From positions 1-64,000 of the forward strand of contig NZ_QWEQ01000004.1 of NCBI RefSeq assembly GCF_009936045.1: a DNA stretch of 64,000 nucleotides, in the 5' to 3' direction. Below are positions 9,362 to 19,439 of the stretch, one piece after another. The position numbers were made by a program, and so were the translations under genes. A model generated the notes under the pieces. It was not told where the DNA came from. It searched no databases and saw only the letters and a program-made list of their open reading frames with translations. The DNA comes from Emergencia sp. 1XD21-10. Its GTDB lineage: Bacteria; Bacillota; Clostridia; Peptostreptococcales; Anaerovoracaceae. Every line of letters begins with the position of its first letter. The stretch's first letter is position 1.

Positions 9362-10294
9362 TTATTCGAATAAGCTGTCTATCTCTATTTTGTTGCCCCG
9401 GAGATAATCCTTCACAGAAACCCGATTCTTTCCAGGCATTTGAATTTCTGTAATGCGAAGCACCTGCCCATCTCCGCAAGCCGTATCAACGCCGTTATCT
9501 GAAACGCAGATAATGGTACCCGGCGCCTTTGATGTTTTTTCTGCCACAGGCTCCGCGCTCCAAATCTTCATCACCACGCCGCCATAATTGCAAAATGCTC
9601 CTGGCCACGGATCAAAAGCGCGAATTTGCTGCTGAATTTCTATAGGACTCTTGTGAAAGTCAATTTTTCCATCCTGTTTAGAAATCATGCCGGCATAGCT
9701 TGAGAGACTGTCATCCTGCTTTTCCGGGGAAATATTCCCCGCTTCAATGCGCGGCAAAGTCTCCACTAAAAGCTTTGCGCCGAGTTCTGCCAAATCGTCA
9801 TGAAGTTGCTGACAATTTCTATCTCCGATAACAAGACTTGCTTTGCTGAGCATATCTCCGGTGTCAAGCCCCACGTCCATCTGCATAATGGTTACACCGG
9901 TTTCCTCCTCACCCTGCAAAATCGCATGCTGTATAGGCGACGCGCCGCGCAGCTTCGGCAAAAGAGACGCATGAACGTTGACACAGCCGTATTTAGGCAA
10001 ATCCAGAATCTCTTTTTGAATAATCTGTCCGTATGCCACTACGACGATGATGTCCGGCGCATAGTCTTTAAGGGTTTGTAAAACTTCTGTATCCTGCTTG
10101 ATTTTTTCAGGCTGCAATACCTTAATTCCATGTTCTACTGCCAGTTCCTTCACCGGCGTAAACTGGATCTTCTTTCCTCTGTTTTTGGCTTTATCAGGCT
10201 GAGTTACCACGCAGCCCACCTGATGACCTGCCTCCAAAATTTTCGCAAGCACCGGAACCGAAAAATCCGGTGTGCCCATGAAAACTACTTTCAT
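9362..10294 (-). CDS. fmt: Methionyl-tRNA formyltransferase
   Basis: Transfers a formyl group from 10-formyl-THF to Met-tRNAfMet for translation initiation. The N-terminal formyltransferase Rossmann fold starts MKVVFMGTPDFSVPVL. It has the catalytic block HASLLPKLRGASPIQ and the MDVGLDTGD loop. A C-terminal OB-like tRNA-binding domain completes the 310 residues. The start shares one base with the def stop (TAATG), so the two genes are translationally coupled. They act at opposite ends of the same formyl-Met cycle. Confidence 0.96.
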   Translation of the reverse strand: MKVVFMGTPDFSVPVLAKILEAGHQVGCVVTQPDKAKNRGKKIQFTPVKELAVEHGIKVLQPEKIKQDTEVLQTLKDYAPDIIVVVAYGQIIQKEILDLPKYGCVNVHASLLPKLRGASPIQHAILQGEEETGVTIMQMDVGLDTGDMLSKASLVIGDRNCQQLHDDLAELGAKLLVETLPRIEAGNISPEKQDDSLSSYAGMISKQDGKIDFHKSPIEIQQQIRAFDPWPGAFCNYGGVVMKIWSAEPVAEKTSKAPGTIICVSDNGVDTACGDGQVLRITEIQMPGKNRVSVKDYLRGNKIEIDSLFE

Positions 10295-10776
10295 TAACCT
10301 TCTACCTCTTCATCATATTCCGGTTCTCTGACGTTTACCGCTTTATCCGTATAAAGAATACCGTCCAGATGGTCGTTTTCGTGACACATCACGCGAGCGT
10401 CCCAGCCTTCAAAGTCATAAATCTTCTCTTCTCCATTAAAATCCAGCGCCTTGATTTTGATTCTTTCAGGTCTGTCCACAGTACCGATCAGTCCCGGCAC
10501 GCTGAGGCAGCCTTCGTCGCCGGAAACAGAACCTTCCTGCTCCAAAATTTCAGGATTAATCATATAGTAAATCTTGCCGCCTTGCTCAGGTTCCGCTACA
10601 AACATTCTGCGCATAATGCCAACCTGCGGTGCTGCAAGTCCGCAGCCCGACTGCTGGTGCATGGTTTCCACCATATCCTCCAAAGTCTGCCGAATGCGGT
10701 CTGTCACTTCAGAAACCTCGCGGCAGTGCTTCCTAAGAATTTCATCTCCATCTAACACAACATTTCTAATTGCCAT
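10294..10776 (-). CDS. def: Peptide deformylase
   Basis: Metal-dependent removal of the N-formyl group from nascent proteins. All three signature motifs are present: GCGLAAPQVG, EGCLSVP (metal Cys) and HENDHLDG (HExxH). At 160 residues it resembles the compact clostridial forms. A GGAG ribosome-binding site precedes the ATG. It lies between priA and fmt, as in most Firmicutes. Confidence 0.96.
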   Translation of the reverse strand: MAIRNVVLDGDEILRKHCREVSEVTDRIRQTLEDMVETMHQQSGCGLAAPQVGIMRRMFVAEPEQGGKIYYMINPEILEQEGSVSGDEGCLSVPGLIGTVDRPERIKIKALDFNGEEKIYDFEGWDARVMCHENDHLDGILYTDKAVNVREPEYDEEVEG

Positions 10777-10802
10777 CTCTCATTCTCCTTTTATGCTTTA
10801 TC

Positions 10803-12809
10803 TTAAATGGTGCTGTACGGATTGACGTCAATAGTCATCGCACAACTATCCCTATTTTTCTTTAAATTTTCTCCGAAACAGTCAATGCAGTAAATATACT
10901 TGTTTCTAAGTCCTTTCGGACATTTAATCAGTATAAAATAGCGAAAACTGTCCTTCCCCTTAAAATGATAGGACGGCTTGGGTTCAAAGATGCTGCTCTC
11001 CTCTTCAATCTTACAGCGAATCAGATAGTTCCTGCAGCTTTCTGCCGTCTCAAGGGCATATTCTTCCTTCTCACTTGTAAATTCGACCAGAATTAAATCT
11101 GAGAAAGGCGGGTAGTCCATCATCTGCCTGATAGAAGCCTCCATCTGAAAGAAGCCCTCATAATCATGGTTTGCTGCTGTAGTCAGCGCAAAATTGTCCG
11201 GCGTATAGGACTGCACGATTACATGCCCTTCCTCTTCACCTCTGCCAGCTCTTCCAGAAACCTGAGTCACTAGCTGAAAAGTTCTCTCCGTCGACCTGTA
11301 ATCGGGAATATGAAGACTGACGTCGGCAGCAACGACACCGACAAGTCCAACATTTTTAAAGTCCAGACCTTTCGCGACCAGCTGCGTGCCGATAAGAATC
11401 TCCGTCTTTCCCTTTGAGAAGTTCCCGATAATCCGGTTAATTTCTCTGCTATTTTTAGCGGTATCAAGGTCCAGCCGCTCCACCTTTCTGTCTGGAAACA
11501 GCTCCCTTGTGAATTCTTCCACCTTTTCAGTACCTGAACCAAAATACTTGATATATTTGCTGCCGCATTTTGGACAGCTTGCCGGTACAGAAAATTTTTT
11601 TCCGCAGTAATGGCAAACCCCTGCGTTTTCTTTCTTATGATAAGTTAAGGAAATACCACACTCCGGACACTCCATTACCTCACCACACTCCCTGCAGGAA
11701 ATAAAGGTGGAATAGCCTCTGCGGTTGAGAAACAATATAATCTGCTGTCCTTTTGCAAGGGTTTCCTCCATCTTTCGATAAAGCCTGTCGCTGAAAACAG
11801 TTCGATTGCCTTCTCTCAATTCTTCCCGCATATCTACAAGTTCTACCGTAGGAAGAGGTGCGCTGTTATAGCGCTGCTTTAGGGTGATAAGCCGGTAAAT
11901 CCCTTCCTTCGCCCGCTGGTAAGAAACCACCGACGGCGTTGCGCTGCCCAGAATCAATACCCCCTGATAGTACATGAGTCGTTTCAGAGCAATATCCACT
12001 GTATCGTATTTCGGCGTCATATCCGACTTATAGGTCGCTTCGTGCTCCTCGTCCATGATGATAACGCCGATGTTTTCAAGGGGAGCAAAGACGCCCAATC
12101 TGGCGCCGATGACGATGTTCGCCTTTCCCGCCCTGATTCTCTGCCATTCATCAAAACGCTCTCGTTTTGTCAGCTTGCTGTGTAAAACTGCGATGGATTT
12201 CTTTCCAAACCTGGCAATAAAACGGTCGATAATCTGCTTCGTCAGCGCGATTTCAGGCACGAGCATAATAGCTGTTTTACCCGCAGAAAGAACCTCTGCG
12301 ATGACCTGCATATAAACTTCCGTCTTGCCACTTCCGGTGACCCCGTGAATGAGAAAACTTTCCTGTCTTTCTCCTCTGACCGCACAGCTGATGGTATCCA
12401 CCGCTATCTGCTGCTCCTCTGTCAGCCTTCTGATGTCCTGTCTCTCGCCCTCTGCGTCCTTGTAGGGTTCCTTTTCTTTGCCTTCTTTTGCAGGATTTCC
12501 GTTTGGCACAAAACATTTAACAGCGTCCAAATATTTGATTCCGTATCGCCGCTTCATCCAAATACAAGTTTTCACCATCTCAGGATTCAGGGAGATATCC
12601 GGATTTTTTCCAGTAATCGCTTTGATTTTGGAAACCTCGCAATCGGGGGTAACTCCCTCTTCAAAGACATAAGCGTTCTTTGGCTTATTACCTCTGTTAA
12701 AGGACACCTCTACGATGTCCCCAACTGTAATATCATCGGGCGCTGCATATGTATAGTATGTGTCCGTATGCCTGCTGTTATGATTAATAACTACGTTTAT
12801 ATATTTCAT
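10803..12809 (-). CDS. priA: Primosomal protein N' (replication restart helicase PriA)
   Basis: SF2 helicase that recognises stalled forks and loads the replicative helicase. It shows Walker A GVTGSGKTEVY, the Walker B DEEH box (MDEEHEATYKSD), LGSATPS, and the paired zinc-binding cysteines CRECGEVMECPEC and CHYCGKKF. It also has the motif V/VI region GTQLVAKGLDF and VSGRAGR. At 668 aa it is shorter than the usual 730-800. The deficit is in the N-terminal half, where the winged-helix segment is reduced. It ends immediately upstream of def and its start is 1 bp from the asnA stop. Confidence 0.94.
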   Translation of the reverse strand: MKYINVVINHNSRHTDTYYTYAAPDDITVGDIVEVSFNRGNKPKNAYVFEEGVTPDCEVSKIKAITGKNPDISLNPEMVKTCIWMKRRYGIKYLDAVKCFVPNGNPAKEGKEKEPYKDAEGERQDIRRLTEEQQIAVDTISCAVRGERQESFLIHGVTGSGKTEVYMQVIAEVLSAGKTAIMLVPEIALTKQIIDRFIARFGKKSIAVLHSKLTKRERFDEWQRIRAGKANIVIGARLGVFAPLENIGVIIMDEEHEATYKSDMTPKYDTVDIALKRLMYYQGVLILGSATPSVVSYQRAKEGIYRLITLKQRYNSAPLPTVELVDMREELREGNRTVFSDRLYRKMEETLAKGQQIILFLNRRGYSTFISCRECGEVMECPECGISLTYHKKENAGVCHYCGKKFSVPASCPKCGSKYIKYFGSGTEKVEEFTRELFPDRKVERLDLDTAKNSREINRIIGNFSKGKTEILIGTQLVAKGLDFKNVGLVGVVAADVSLHIPDYRSTERTFQLVTQVSGRAGRGEEEGHVIVQSYTPDNFALTTAANHDYEGFFQMEASIRQMMDYPPFSDLILVEFTSEKEEYALETAESCRNYLIRCKIEEESSIFEPKPSYHFKGKDSFRYFILIKCPKGLRNKYIYCIDCFGENLKKNRDSCAMTIDVNPYSTI

Positions 12810-12810
12810 C

Positions 12811-13821
12811 TTATAGTAAGAAAATATTATCTTTTTTGCACTCGGAAATCATATCCTCCGGCCATACAGAAACCTGCACCTCACCAATGTGAGCTTTACG
12901 CAGGAAGTACATGCACAGCCTGCTCTGTCCGATGCCGCCGCCAATGGAATACGGCAGCTCATCGCTTAAAATGGCTTGATGGAAAGACTGGCTTCTTCTG
13001 TCATCAGCGCCTGCCAGCTTCAACTGGCGATCCATAGCATCGGCATCTACGCGGATGCCCATAGAGGATATCTCAAAGGCTCTGTCCAGCACATCGTTCC
13101 ATAAGATAATATCCCCATTCAGTTCCCAGTCGTCATAGTCCGGAGATCTTCCGTCGTGCTTTTCGCCTGAGGTCAAGGTTCCACCGATTTTTTCAATAAA
13201 GACTGCGCCGTGAGTTTTGCAGATTAAATCTTCTCTTTCCTTTGGTGTCTTATTTGGATACATATCTGCAAGTTCCTGGCTGGTAATAAAATAAATCTCA
13301 TTAGGAATCTCTGTCTGTAAATCTCTGTAAAGACGATTTACATAATCCCCCAGATTCTTCATTGCGTTGTAAATGGTTGTCACTGTCTCGTGGAGATACT
13401 CCGTGTTTCTCTGCTCTTTGGTGATTACCTTTTCCCAGTCCCACTGATCTACGTAGACAGAGTGGAGGTTGTCAAGCTCTTCGTCTCTTCTGATTGCATT
13501 CATATCTGTATAAATGCCGTGTCCCGGCTTAATTCCATATTTTCCAAGAGCCATTCGCTTCCATTTTGCGAGAGACTGCACTACTTCAACTTCTTTTTCT
13601 TCAAGGTCAAGCAGGCTGAATGAAACTCTACGCTCCACACCGTTCAAGTTGTCGTTCAGTCCGGTCTCCGGAAAAACAAAGAGAGGTGCGGATACTCTTC
13701 GCAGGTTTAACCCGTAAGCCAGTTCCTGCTGAAAGTAATCCTTAATTTTTTTGATTGCACGCTGGGTTTCCAGCGGACTGATTACCGGTGAGTAGTCCTT
13801 CGGTGTGATTAATTGTGCCAT
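12811..13821 (-). CDS. asnA: Aspartate-ammonia ligase (asparagine synthetase A)
   Basis: ATP-dependent amidation of aspartate with ammonia, with a class II aaRS-like fold. Recognisable blocks include [52 protein letters not shown] and the C-terminal [14 protein letters not shown]. The start at 13821 is chosen because GGAGG lies 8 nt upstream, giving 336 aa, the normal length. The open frame to 13884 lacks such a site. It is placed just upstream of priA. Confidence 0.94.
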   Translation of the reverse strand: MAQLITPKDYSPVISPLETQRAIKKIKDYFQQELAYGLNLRRVSAPLFVFPETGLNDNLNGVERRVSFSLLDLEEKEVEVVQSLAKWKRMALGKYGIKPGHGIYTDMNAIRRDEELDNLHSVYVDQWDWEKVITKEQRNTEYLHETVTTIYNAMKNLGDYVNRLYRDLQTEIPNEIYFITSQELADMYPNKTPKEREDLICKTHGAVFIEKIGGTLTSGEKHDGRSPDYDDWELNGDIILWNDVLDRAFEISSMGIRVDADAMDRQLKLAGADDRRSQSFHQAILSDELPYSIGGGIGQSRLCMYFLRKAHIGEVQVSVWPEDMISECKKDNIFLL

Positions 13822-13858
13822 TTTTGTTTCCTCCATATTATATCTCAAAAATATTGAA

Positions 13859-14512
13859 TTATCGTTTTGAATACTCGCAGCCACAGTAGTTCTGTCTGTA
13901 AAGACCGTATTCCTTAGATAGCTGAATGCTGCGATGAAATCCCGCCTTTTTCTTAAAGTCGATGTCCAAAAATTCTATGCCATACTGCACTGCAAATTTC
14001 TTTCCGATTTCTGAAATGAGCGGATAATTTTTATGAGGACTTACAGTCAGGGTTGTGGCAAAAATGCCATATCCCTTGGCTGCCGCTGTCTGTGCCGTCT
14101 TTTCAAGACGCATATCGAAGCAAATCGTGCAGCGCGCCCCGCCTTCCGGTTCATTACTGAAGCCGGATACCCGCGTATAATACGCGTCCGGCTCATATAT
14201 TCCCTCCATAAAGTGAATCTTCTGCGTACCGCCGAGATTCTGGTTATATTTCTCAATAAAAGCGATTTGGTTCATCTTCCGCTTCTCATATTCCTCTCCG
14301 TCAGTGATACACGGATTATAGAAAAAAACGGTGATATCATAATCAGGTGCCAGCCGCTCTATGACCGATGTGCTGCAAGGTCCGCAGCAGCTGTGAAGAA
14401 GCAGCGGCGGTTTCATGGCGGTTTCACCTGCGCCCGTAAGACCGCACATGCAGTCAGAGCAGTCAGAAATGCCTCTTTGCAAGCTCCAGGGAGCTGTTTC
14501 TTTCTTTGTCAT
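13859..14512 (-). CDS. queH: Epoxyqueuosine reductase QueH (DUF208)
   Basis: Reduces epoxyqueuosine to queuosine in tRNA, the non-orthologous alternative to QueG. The core shows the HSCCGPCS iron-sulfur/metal motif, the [15 protein letters not shown] block and a C-terminal NYCGCEYS cysteine cluster, all typical of QueH. The start is uncertain. The ATG at 14512 has an AGGAAGGAG site at long spacing. The ATG at 14416, directly before [14 protein letters not shown], has AGGTGA 8 nt upstream. The longer form adds about 32 residues with three extra Cys (SDCSDCMCG). Confidence 0.88.
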   Translation of the reverse strand: MTKKETAPWSLQRGISDCSDCMCGLTGAGETAMKPPLLLHSCCGPCSTSVIERLAPDYDITVFFYNPCITDGEEYEKRKMNQIAFIEKYNQNLGGTQKIHFMEGIYEPDAYYTRVSGFSNEPEGGARCTICFDMRLEKTAQTAAAKGYGIFATTLTVSPHKNYPLISEIGKKFAVQYGIEFLDIDFKKKAGFHRSIQLSKEYGLYRQNYCGCEYSKR

Positions 14513-14570
14513 AGTTACTGCTTGCTCCTTCCTGATTTTTCTCTGGTATTTTATGAACTATTGACTCTTT

Positions 14571-14599
14571 ATTATATCCGATTTTACACAGTTTTACAA
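14571..14599 (-). promoter_or_regulatory. Promoter of the queH-asnA-priA run
   Basis: On the minus strand, TTGTAA (14594-14599) and TATAAT (14571-14576) are separated by 17 bp. The queH start is about 60 bp downstream. Confidence 0.7.
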
Positions 14600-14617
14600 T
14601 AAATTCGCCGGAAAAAG

Positions 14618-14646
14618 TTGACTTTTTCTTTTCCAGCCCTTAAGAT
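14618..14646 (+). promoter_or_regulatory. Promoter of the radical SAM gene
   Basis: TTGACT at 14618-14623 and TAAGAT at 14641-14646 with a 17-bp spacer. It is back-to-back with the queH promoter. Confidence 0.7.
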
Positions 14647-14679
14647 TGAAGCAGTACAAAAAGAAACGAGGACTCTGCT

Positions 14680-15561
14680 ATGCAGCCATCAATTAATATG
14701 GTTAGTAAATACCTAAAATCATACTTTGGAGAAAAGACCGTCAAGCTCTCCATCGACGGCGGTTTCACCTGTCCAAACAGAGACGGCACAAAAGGAAACG
14801 GCGGCTGCATCTTCTGCTCTGCCGACGGCAGCGGCGACTTTGCCTCCACGATTGAAGAGCAAATTGCCCTCCTTTCAAACAAGTGGCCGAACGCCAAATA
14901 TTTGGCATATTTTCAAAATCATACTAACACCTACGCTCCGGTTGATGTTTTGCGAGATAAATTTTATGAAGCGCTGAACCATCCGCTGATTTCCGGTATC
15001 GTCATCGCCACAAGGCCTGACTGTATCGATACGGAAGTACTGGATTTGCTTTCTGAAATCAACGAAAATCACTTTCTCTGGGTAGAACTGGGACTGCAGA
15101 CCATTCACGAAAAAACAGCCGTTCTCATCAACCGCTGCTATGATTTATCGATCTACGATGAAACAATCAGCAAGCTAAACGCTCGCGGTATCAAAACGGT
15201 CGTACACCTGATTTTGGGACTTCCCGGCGAAAGTCAACACGATATGGAACGTTCTGTGCGCTACATATGTCAAAGCGGCATCTGGGGAATCAAACTGCAC
15301 ATGCTAAACGTAGTAAAAGGCTCTGCCATGGCACTTTCTCATCCAGATTACTGTTCCTTTGACTCTATCGAAGAATATGTCAACCTGGTGTGCGATTTAA
15401 TTGAAATCATTCCGCCGGAAATTACCATTCACAGGCTCAGCGCCGATGCGCCCCGCAAAATTCTCATCAGTCCATCGTGGAGCTATCAAAAGCGTACAAT
15501 TTTAAACAGTATTCACGCGGAACTTGCAAGACGCGGCAGCACTCAGGGCTGCAAGCTATAG
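14680..15561 (+). CDS. Radical SAM protein, YhcC/YtqA family (TIGR01212)
   Basis: Radical SAM enzyme of unknown substrate in the family that includes E. coli YhcC and B. subtilis YtqA. The cluster motif reads CPNRDGTKGNGGCIFC, that is CX11CX2C, the spacing typical of this family rather than the usual CX3CX2C. Elp3-like features (ATRPDC, VELGLQTI, LILGLPGE) follow. The length of 293 aa is normal. A GAGG site precedes the ATG. It is a single gene ending at a strong shared terminator. Confidence 0.9.
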   Translation: MQPSINMVSKYLKSYFGEKTVKLSIDGGFTCPNRDGTKGNGGCIFCSADGSGDFASTIEEQIALLSNKWPNAKYLAYFQNHTNTYAPVDVLRDKFYEALNHPLISGIVIATRPDCIDTEVLDLLSEINENHFLWVELGLQTIHEKTAVLINRCYDLSIYDETISKLNARGIKTVVHLILGLPGESQHDMERSVRYICQSGIWGIKLHMLNVVKGSAMALSHPDYCSFDSIEEYVNLVCDLIEIIPPEITIHRLSADAPRKILISPSWSYQKRTILNSIHAELARRGSTQGCKL

Positions 15562-15583
15562 ATTTCAACGATTTACGATGTGA

Positions 15584-15625
15584 AAAAGGGGATATCTCAA
15601 AATCAATTTTGAGATATCCCCTTTT
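15584..15625. terminator. Perfect bidirectional terminator
   Basis: A 19-bp perfect stem (arm AAAAGGGGATATCTCAAAA) with a 4-nt loop, A-rich on one side and T-rich on the other, sits between two convergent genes. Confidence 0.92.
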
Positions 15626-15627
15626 GT

Positions 15628-18000
15628 TTACTTGTAAGTTCTATATGCCTGATTTGACCATTTTGTATAATACTTTGTTCCGTCAAAAGTGCGAACGCCA
15701 CGAATTTTATAGTAGTAGCGAGTGCCTTTCTTCAGGCTTTTCGTATTTTTATAACTGTTTTTTACACCATCTGTTGTCTTAAAGAACGGTATACTGCTGT
15801 ATTCTCCCGATTTTGTGCTTCTATAAATCTCGAAATAATCCACTTTATAGCCTGCAGACTTTTTCCAATTAATTTGGATATAACCCGCTCCCAAAACAGA
15901 GGACGCCTTAATCGTCGTTGCCTGTACACCGGCAATCTTCGAAGAATAATCCGGTTTGTATACGCAGCTCACCTCGCTGGACCACGGAGTATAGTAGCCG
16001 ATGCCGTCGACATTACGAACACCTCGCACTTTATAGTAATACGTAGCATTTTCTGTCATGTTGGATTTATCCTCATAAGTGAAGATATCCCCCGACGCCG
16101 TGACACCGTGAGGCGCGCTTCCATATTCTTCGTTTTCACCTCTTCTGAAGACCTGATAGTAATCCATGGCATATGCGCCGGATTTAGTCCAGCTAAGCTG
16201 AATCGTGCCTGGCACCGATACAGCCGCTGCGTTCAAAGCTGTTGCCTGCACCCCCTCTATAATCTTCTCATTTGAAAGTTCTGGCGCTCGATAAGTTCTG
16301 TACGCCTGATTTGACCATTTGGAATAATAGGTTTTTCCGTCTATGACACGAACTCCTCGCACTCTATAATAATATCTGGTGCCGTCTTTTAGATTTTTGG
16401 TATTTTTGTAAGTCGTTTTCGTGCCATTAGTCGTTACAAAGTATGGCGTTGTACTATAGCTTCCTGAAGTAGTACTTCTGTAAACCTCATAGTAGTCCAT
16501 CTTATATCCAGCTGACTTCGTCCAGCTGACCTGTATATTGCCTTCTCCCAGAACAGAAGACGCTTTAATTGTAGTGTTTTCTACACCTTCAATCAGTTTT
16601 TCGTTAGGATCCGGCACAGCACTGGAATCCTTAACGACTGTAATATTATAAGTTTTGCTCACCGCACCAGAAGGAGCTGTAACTTTTACTGTAATCTTGT
16701 TAATACCTTCGTTTAATGTAGTATTTCCGCTGACGGAAACGGTAGCAGCACTGTCATTCTTTTTAGTGCTGATGGTCAGCTTATCAACAGCACCGATGGT
16801 CTGCTTCACCGTATAATCAGTAGTAAAGCGATTAAAATCTGAAATAAAACTCAGCTTCTTCCCATCCAGAGATACCGAAATGTCATCTAAATAACAGTTG
16901 TTACTGCCACTTCCCGGTTTTGCTGCCGGCGAAGACGGCATACTTTTAAAAACCGGAATTTCAAAAGAAAATGCTTCTGTCAGAACCTTATAATCATAGT
17001 AATTCCCATGAATAATTGCAGACTGCGTTGCCGCTGCAAAAATCGAAGTCGCATACTGATATGTTCCAATGCCAGAAAGCCCATTCAGCACATTATATCT
17101 TTCGTAATACGAGGTATATTGATTTCGCTCAAAAAAGGTACCTGCAATATACAACGCACCGCCTGTCACTGCTTTCTTCAGTGTATTCCACGGACGAAGA
17201 TACGTAGTTCCGCTTCCATCCGAACCGCCTGCTGCATAAACTAATCCCTTCAGCGCTGCAGTACCGTCGGCACTGTCAGTTGCTCCAATATTATAAGCGT
17301 TATACAACCCGGAATACTTCTTGCCGCCATAGGTAAAGGAATGTCCGTTTATCATAAAATCGCTGCTGCCCAGTTCTAATCTTGTTTTTGATGCTAAATA
17401 TACAGGACTGATACTGTATTTCTTTCCGTTATAAGTTTGTTCTGCTGCCTCAATATAATATTTCGCTGCTGTAGATGGAAGTGCAGTGGTAGACAAAATC
17501 TTCTTTACCAGATCTTCCGTCTGATAAGAGGCATCATAAAGGTTAGGCTCAAACATGAAAATAGAACTCTCATCCAGCCAGTTTCTCGGATCCATGTAAA
17601 ATGCAACAGCCTGTCTGGAGGCTGCAACCCAGCTGGCTCCATCTTTTCCGATATAGGTATGGGTGTCAAAATTATATGTACCATTCTGTACTGCCTTGTA
17701 ACCTGCAGGAAAATTGTTAGAGACCAGATTGGCATTTACATTGGAGCATTGCTTATCCAGTGCATCCGCCCAAGTATAATTCAACTGTTTGGCCTTAAAT
17801 GTCCAGTTCGGATGAAGCCGATGCAATGCTCTAAGCTTTGTCTTGTAGCTTTCAGGAAAGCCTTCTGAAGTAAGCTGTGCTTCAAACTCCGCATCAGTAC
17901 TACTGGCAGCAAAAACCTGCATTTGGGGTGCTATAGCCAGCACTGAGACCACAAAAAATATAATTAAAATTATCCTTATCAAATATAATTTAAAATTCAT
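15628..18000 (-). CDS. Secreted modular glucosaminidase-like wall protein with fibronectin III repeats
   Basis: A signal peptide (cleavage probably after VFA, about residue 31) is followed by a domain at about 36-345. This domain contains LHRLHPNWTFKA and resembles clostridial endo-beta-N-acetylglucosaminidases (GH73-like). A cadherin-like beta-sandwich at about 355-455 and three related fibronectin III modules of about 95-100 residues follow. The three modules share the words YYEVYRS or YQVFRR, TRYYYRVRGVR and YSKWSNQAYRTY. It probably acts on peptidoglycan at the cell surface. The catalytic Glu was not assigned, so activity is inferred. It starts 45 bp downstream of tdk. Confidence 0.78.
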   Translation of the reverse strand: MNFKLYLIRIILIIFFVVSVLAIAPQMQVFAASSTDAEFEAQLTSEGFPESYKTKLRALHRLHPNWTFKAKQLNYTWADALDKQCSNVNANLVSNNFPAGYKAVQNGTYNFDTHTYIGKDGASWVAASRQAVAFYMDPRNWLDESSIFMFEPNLYDASYQTEDLVKKILSTTALPSTAAKYYIEAAEQTYNGKKYSISPVYLASKTRLELGSSDFMINGHSFTYGGKKYSGLYNAYNIGATDSADGTAALKGLVYAAGGSDGSGTTYLRPWNTLKKAVTGGALYIAGTFFERNQYTSYYERYNVLNGLSGIGTYQYATSIFAAATQSAIIHGNYYDYKVLTEAFSFEIPVFKSMPSSPAAKPGSGSNNCYLDDISVSLDGKKLSFISDFNRFTTDYTVKQTIGAVDKLTISTKKNDSAATVSVSGNTTLNEGINKITVKVTAPSGAVSKTYNITVVKDSSAVPDPNEKLIEGVENTTIKASSVLGEGNIQVSWTKSAGYKMDYYEVYRSTTSGSYSTTPYFVTTNGTKTTYKNTKNLKDGTRYYYRVRGVRVIDGKTYYSKWSNQAYRTYRAPELSNEKIIEGVQATALNAAAVSVPGTIQLSWTKSGAYAMDYYQVFRRGENEEYGSAPHGVTASGDIFTYEDKSNMTENATYYYKVRGVRNVDGIGYYTPWSSEVSCVYKPDYSSKIAGVQATTIKASSVLGAGYIQINWKKSAGYKVDYFEIYRSTKSGEYSSIPFFKTTDGVKNSYKNTKSLKKGTRYYYKIRGVRTFDGTKYYTKWSNQAYRTYK

Positions 18001-18045
18001 AGGTATTTCTCCTATCTTCTTCTCATGTCTTATTTTGATATTTTT

Positions 18046-18630
18046 CTATTTCTCTGGACCGATTCGCCCATCATTGTAATGCTTGCGGCAAAGGGATACA
18101 TACATGTCGTTGCCCCCGATCATAACCTGTTTGCCTTGCTTGACAAATTTGCCGTCAACAATTCTGGCAACCATAGTTGCTTTGCGTCCACACCAGCAGA
18201 TAGTCTTGATTTCTTCAATCTTGTCTGCATAAATCAGCATATAATAAGATCCCTCAAAGAGCTCGTTTCTAAAGTCGTTCTTAAGTCCGTATGCAAGCAC
18301 TGGAACTTCAAAACTATCCACAATTTCTACAAGTTCCTGTACATGGTGTTTCTTTAAAAACTGGCACTCATCAATGCAAACACAATCAATCCTGTGTTTT
18401 TCATTTTCACGCATGAAAAGTTCTAAAATATTTGTATCCTCACCTACAATCATTGCGTCCCGCTGCACGCCAATTCTGGAGGTAATAACGCCAGTTCCGT
18501 ATCTGTCATCAATAGCAGGCACCAAAGTCAACACATGTTTGCCTCGTTCCTCGTAATTATATGCCACCTTAATCAGTTCGATAGATTTGCCTGCGTTCAT
18601 TGTACTGTATCTGTAATATAGCTGTGCCAT
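18046..18630 (-). CDS. tdk: Thymidine kinase (type II)
   Basis: Phosphorylates thymidine in the salvage pathway. It has the P-loop STMNAGKS, the Walker B/lasso region CIDECQFL, and zinc-binding CWCGRKA plus a C-terminal CRKH. The start at 18630 is chosen for GGGAGG 5 nt upstream, giving 194 aa, the expected size. The open frame to 18657 lacks this support. Confidence 0.95.
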   Translation of the reverse strand: MAQLYYRYSTMNAGKSIELIKVAYNYEERGKHVLTLVPAIDDRYGTGVITSRIGVQRDAMIVGEDTNILELFMRENEKHRIDCVCIDECQFLKKHHVQELVEIVDSFEVPVLAYGLKNDFRNELFEGSYYMLIYADKIEEIKTICWCGRKATMVARIVDGKFVKQGKQVMIGGNDMYVSLCRKHYNDGRIGPEK

Positions 18631-18751
18631 GTTGTCCTCCCTTTTAACAATTACCATGTATTATTTTAAAGGAAAACACGAATAAAATCAATATTAAGTC
18701 GATGGTAAATCACGGCAGAAACATGAAAATTACATCACACGAAAATTTAGA

Positions 18752-18796
18752 TAATAAAAAACAACCCTTCGGACATTACGTCAGCGAAAGGCTGTT
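18752..18796 (-). terminator. Terminator of the tRNA operon
   Basis: On the minus strand AACAGCCTTTCG pairs with CGAAGGGTTGTT (12 bp with two G-U pairs), followed by a T-rich run. It lies just past tRNA-Phe. Confidence 0.85.
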
Positions 18797-18803
18797 GGAT
18801 GAA

Positions 18804-18879
18804 TGGTGCCCAGACTCGGAATCGAACCAAGGACACGGGGATTTTCAGTCCCCTGCTCTACCTACTGAGCTATCTGGGC
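18804..18879 (-). tRNA. tRNA-Phe (GAA)
   Basis: Full cloverleaf with anticodon GAA, acceptor GCCCAGA/TCTGGGC, discriminator A and genome-encoded CCA. Last gene of the operon. Confidence 0.96.
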
Positions 18880-18903
18880 ATACCACATATTCAATTATTT
18901 AAC

Positions 18904-18980
18904 TGGTGGGCCATCAGGGACTTGAACCCGGGACCTGCCGGTTATGAGCCGGATGCTCTGACCAACTGAGCTAATGGCCC
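18904..18980 (-). tRNA. tRNA with CAT anticodon (elongator Met, or Ile2)
   Basis: Anticodon CAT in loop CTCATAA, acceptor GGGCCAT/ATGGCCC, encoded CCA. The acceptor starts with a normal G-C pair, so it is not initiator tRNA. Elongator Met is favoured over the lysidine-modified Ile2 but cannot be proved by eye. The anticodon stem (27-43, T-C) and T stem (50-64, C-T) each carry one mismatch. Confidence 0.85.
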
Positions 18981-18993
18981 ACATATTGGATAA

Positions 18994-19070
18994 TGGTCGG
19001 GGTGGCAGGATTTGAACCCGCGGCCCACTGGTCCCAAACCAGTTGCGCTACCAAACTGCGCTACACCCCG
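18994..19070 (-). tRNA. tRNA-Pro (TGG)
   Basis: Anticodon TGG within stem ACTGG/CCAGT, acceptor CGGGGTG paired with CACCCCG, encoded CCA. Confidence 0.96.
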
Positions 19071-19094
19071 TTAAGCTTAAGATTGTGTCATTAT

Positions 19095-19170
19095 TGGCAG
19101 GGGCAGTAGGAATCGAACCCACGGCACGTGGTTTTGGAGACCACTGCTCTACCAGCTGAGCTATACCCCT
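19095..19170 (-). tRNA. tRNA-Trp (CCA)
   Basis: Anticodon CCA in loop CTCCAAA, acceptor AGGGGTA/TGCCCCT, discriminator G as usual for Trp, encoded 3' CCA. Confidence 0.96.
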
Positions 19171-19174
19171 GCAA

Positions 19175-19268
<94 letters not shown>

Positions 19269-19312
19269 AGGCTAAATAAATCTCACAATCATATACTATT
19301 CAATTAAGATGA

Positions 19313-19401
<89 letters not shown>

Positions 19402-19439
19402 TCGCTGTGGATTCAACCAACATCTGTATTTAATTTAGA

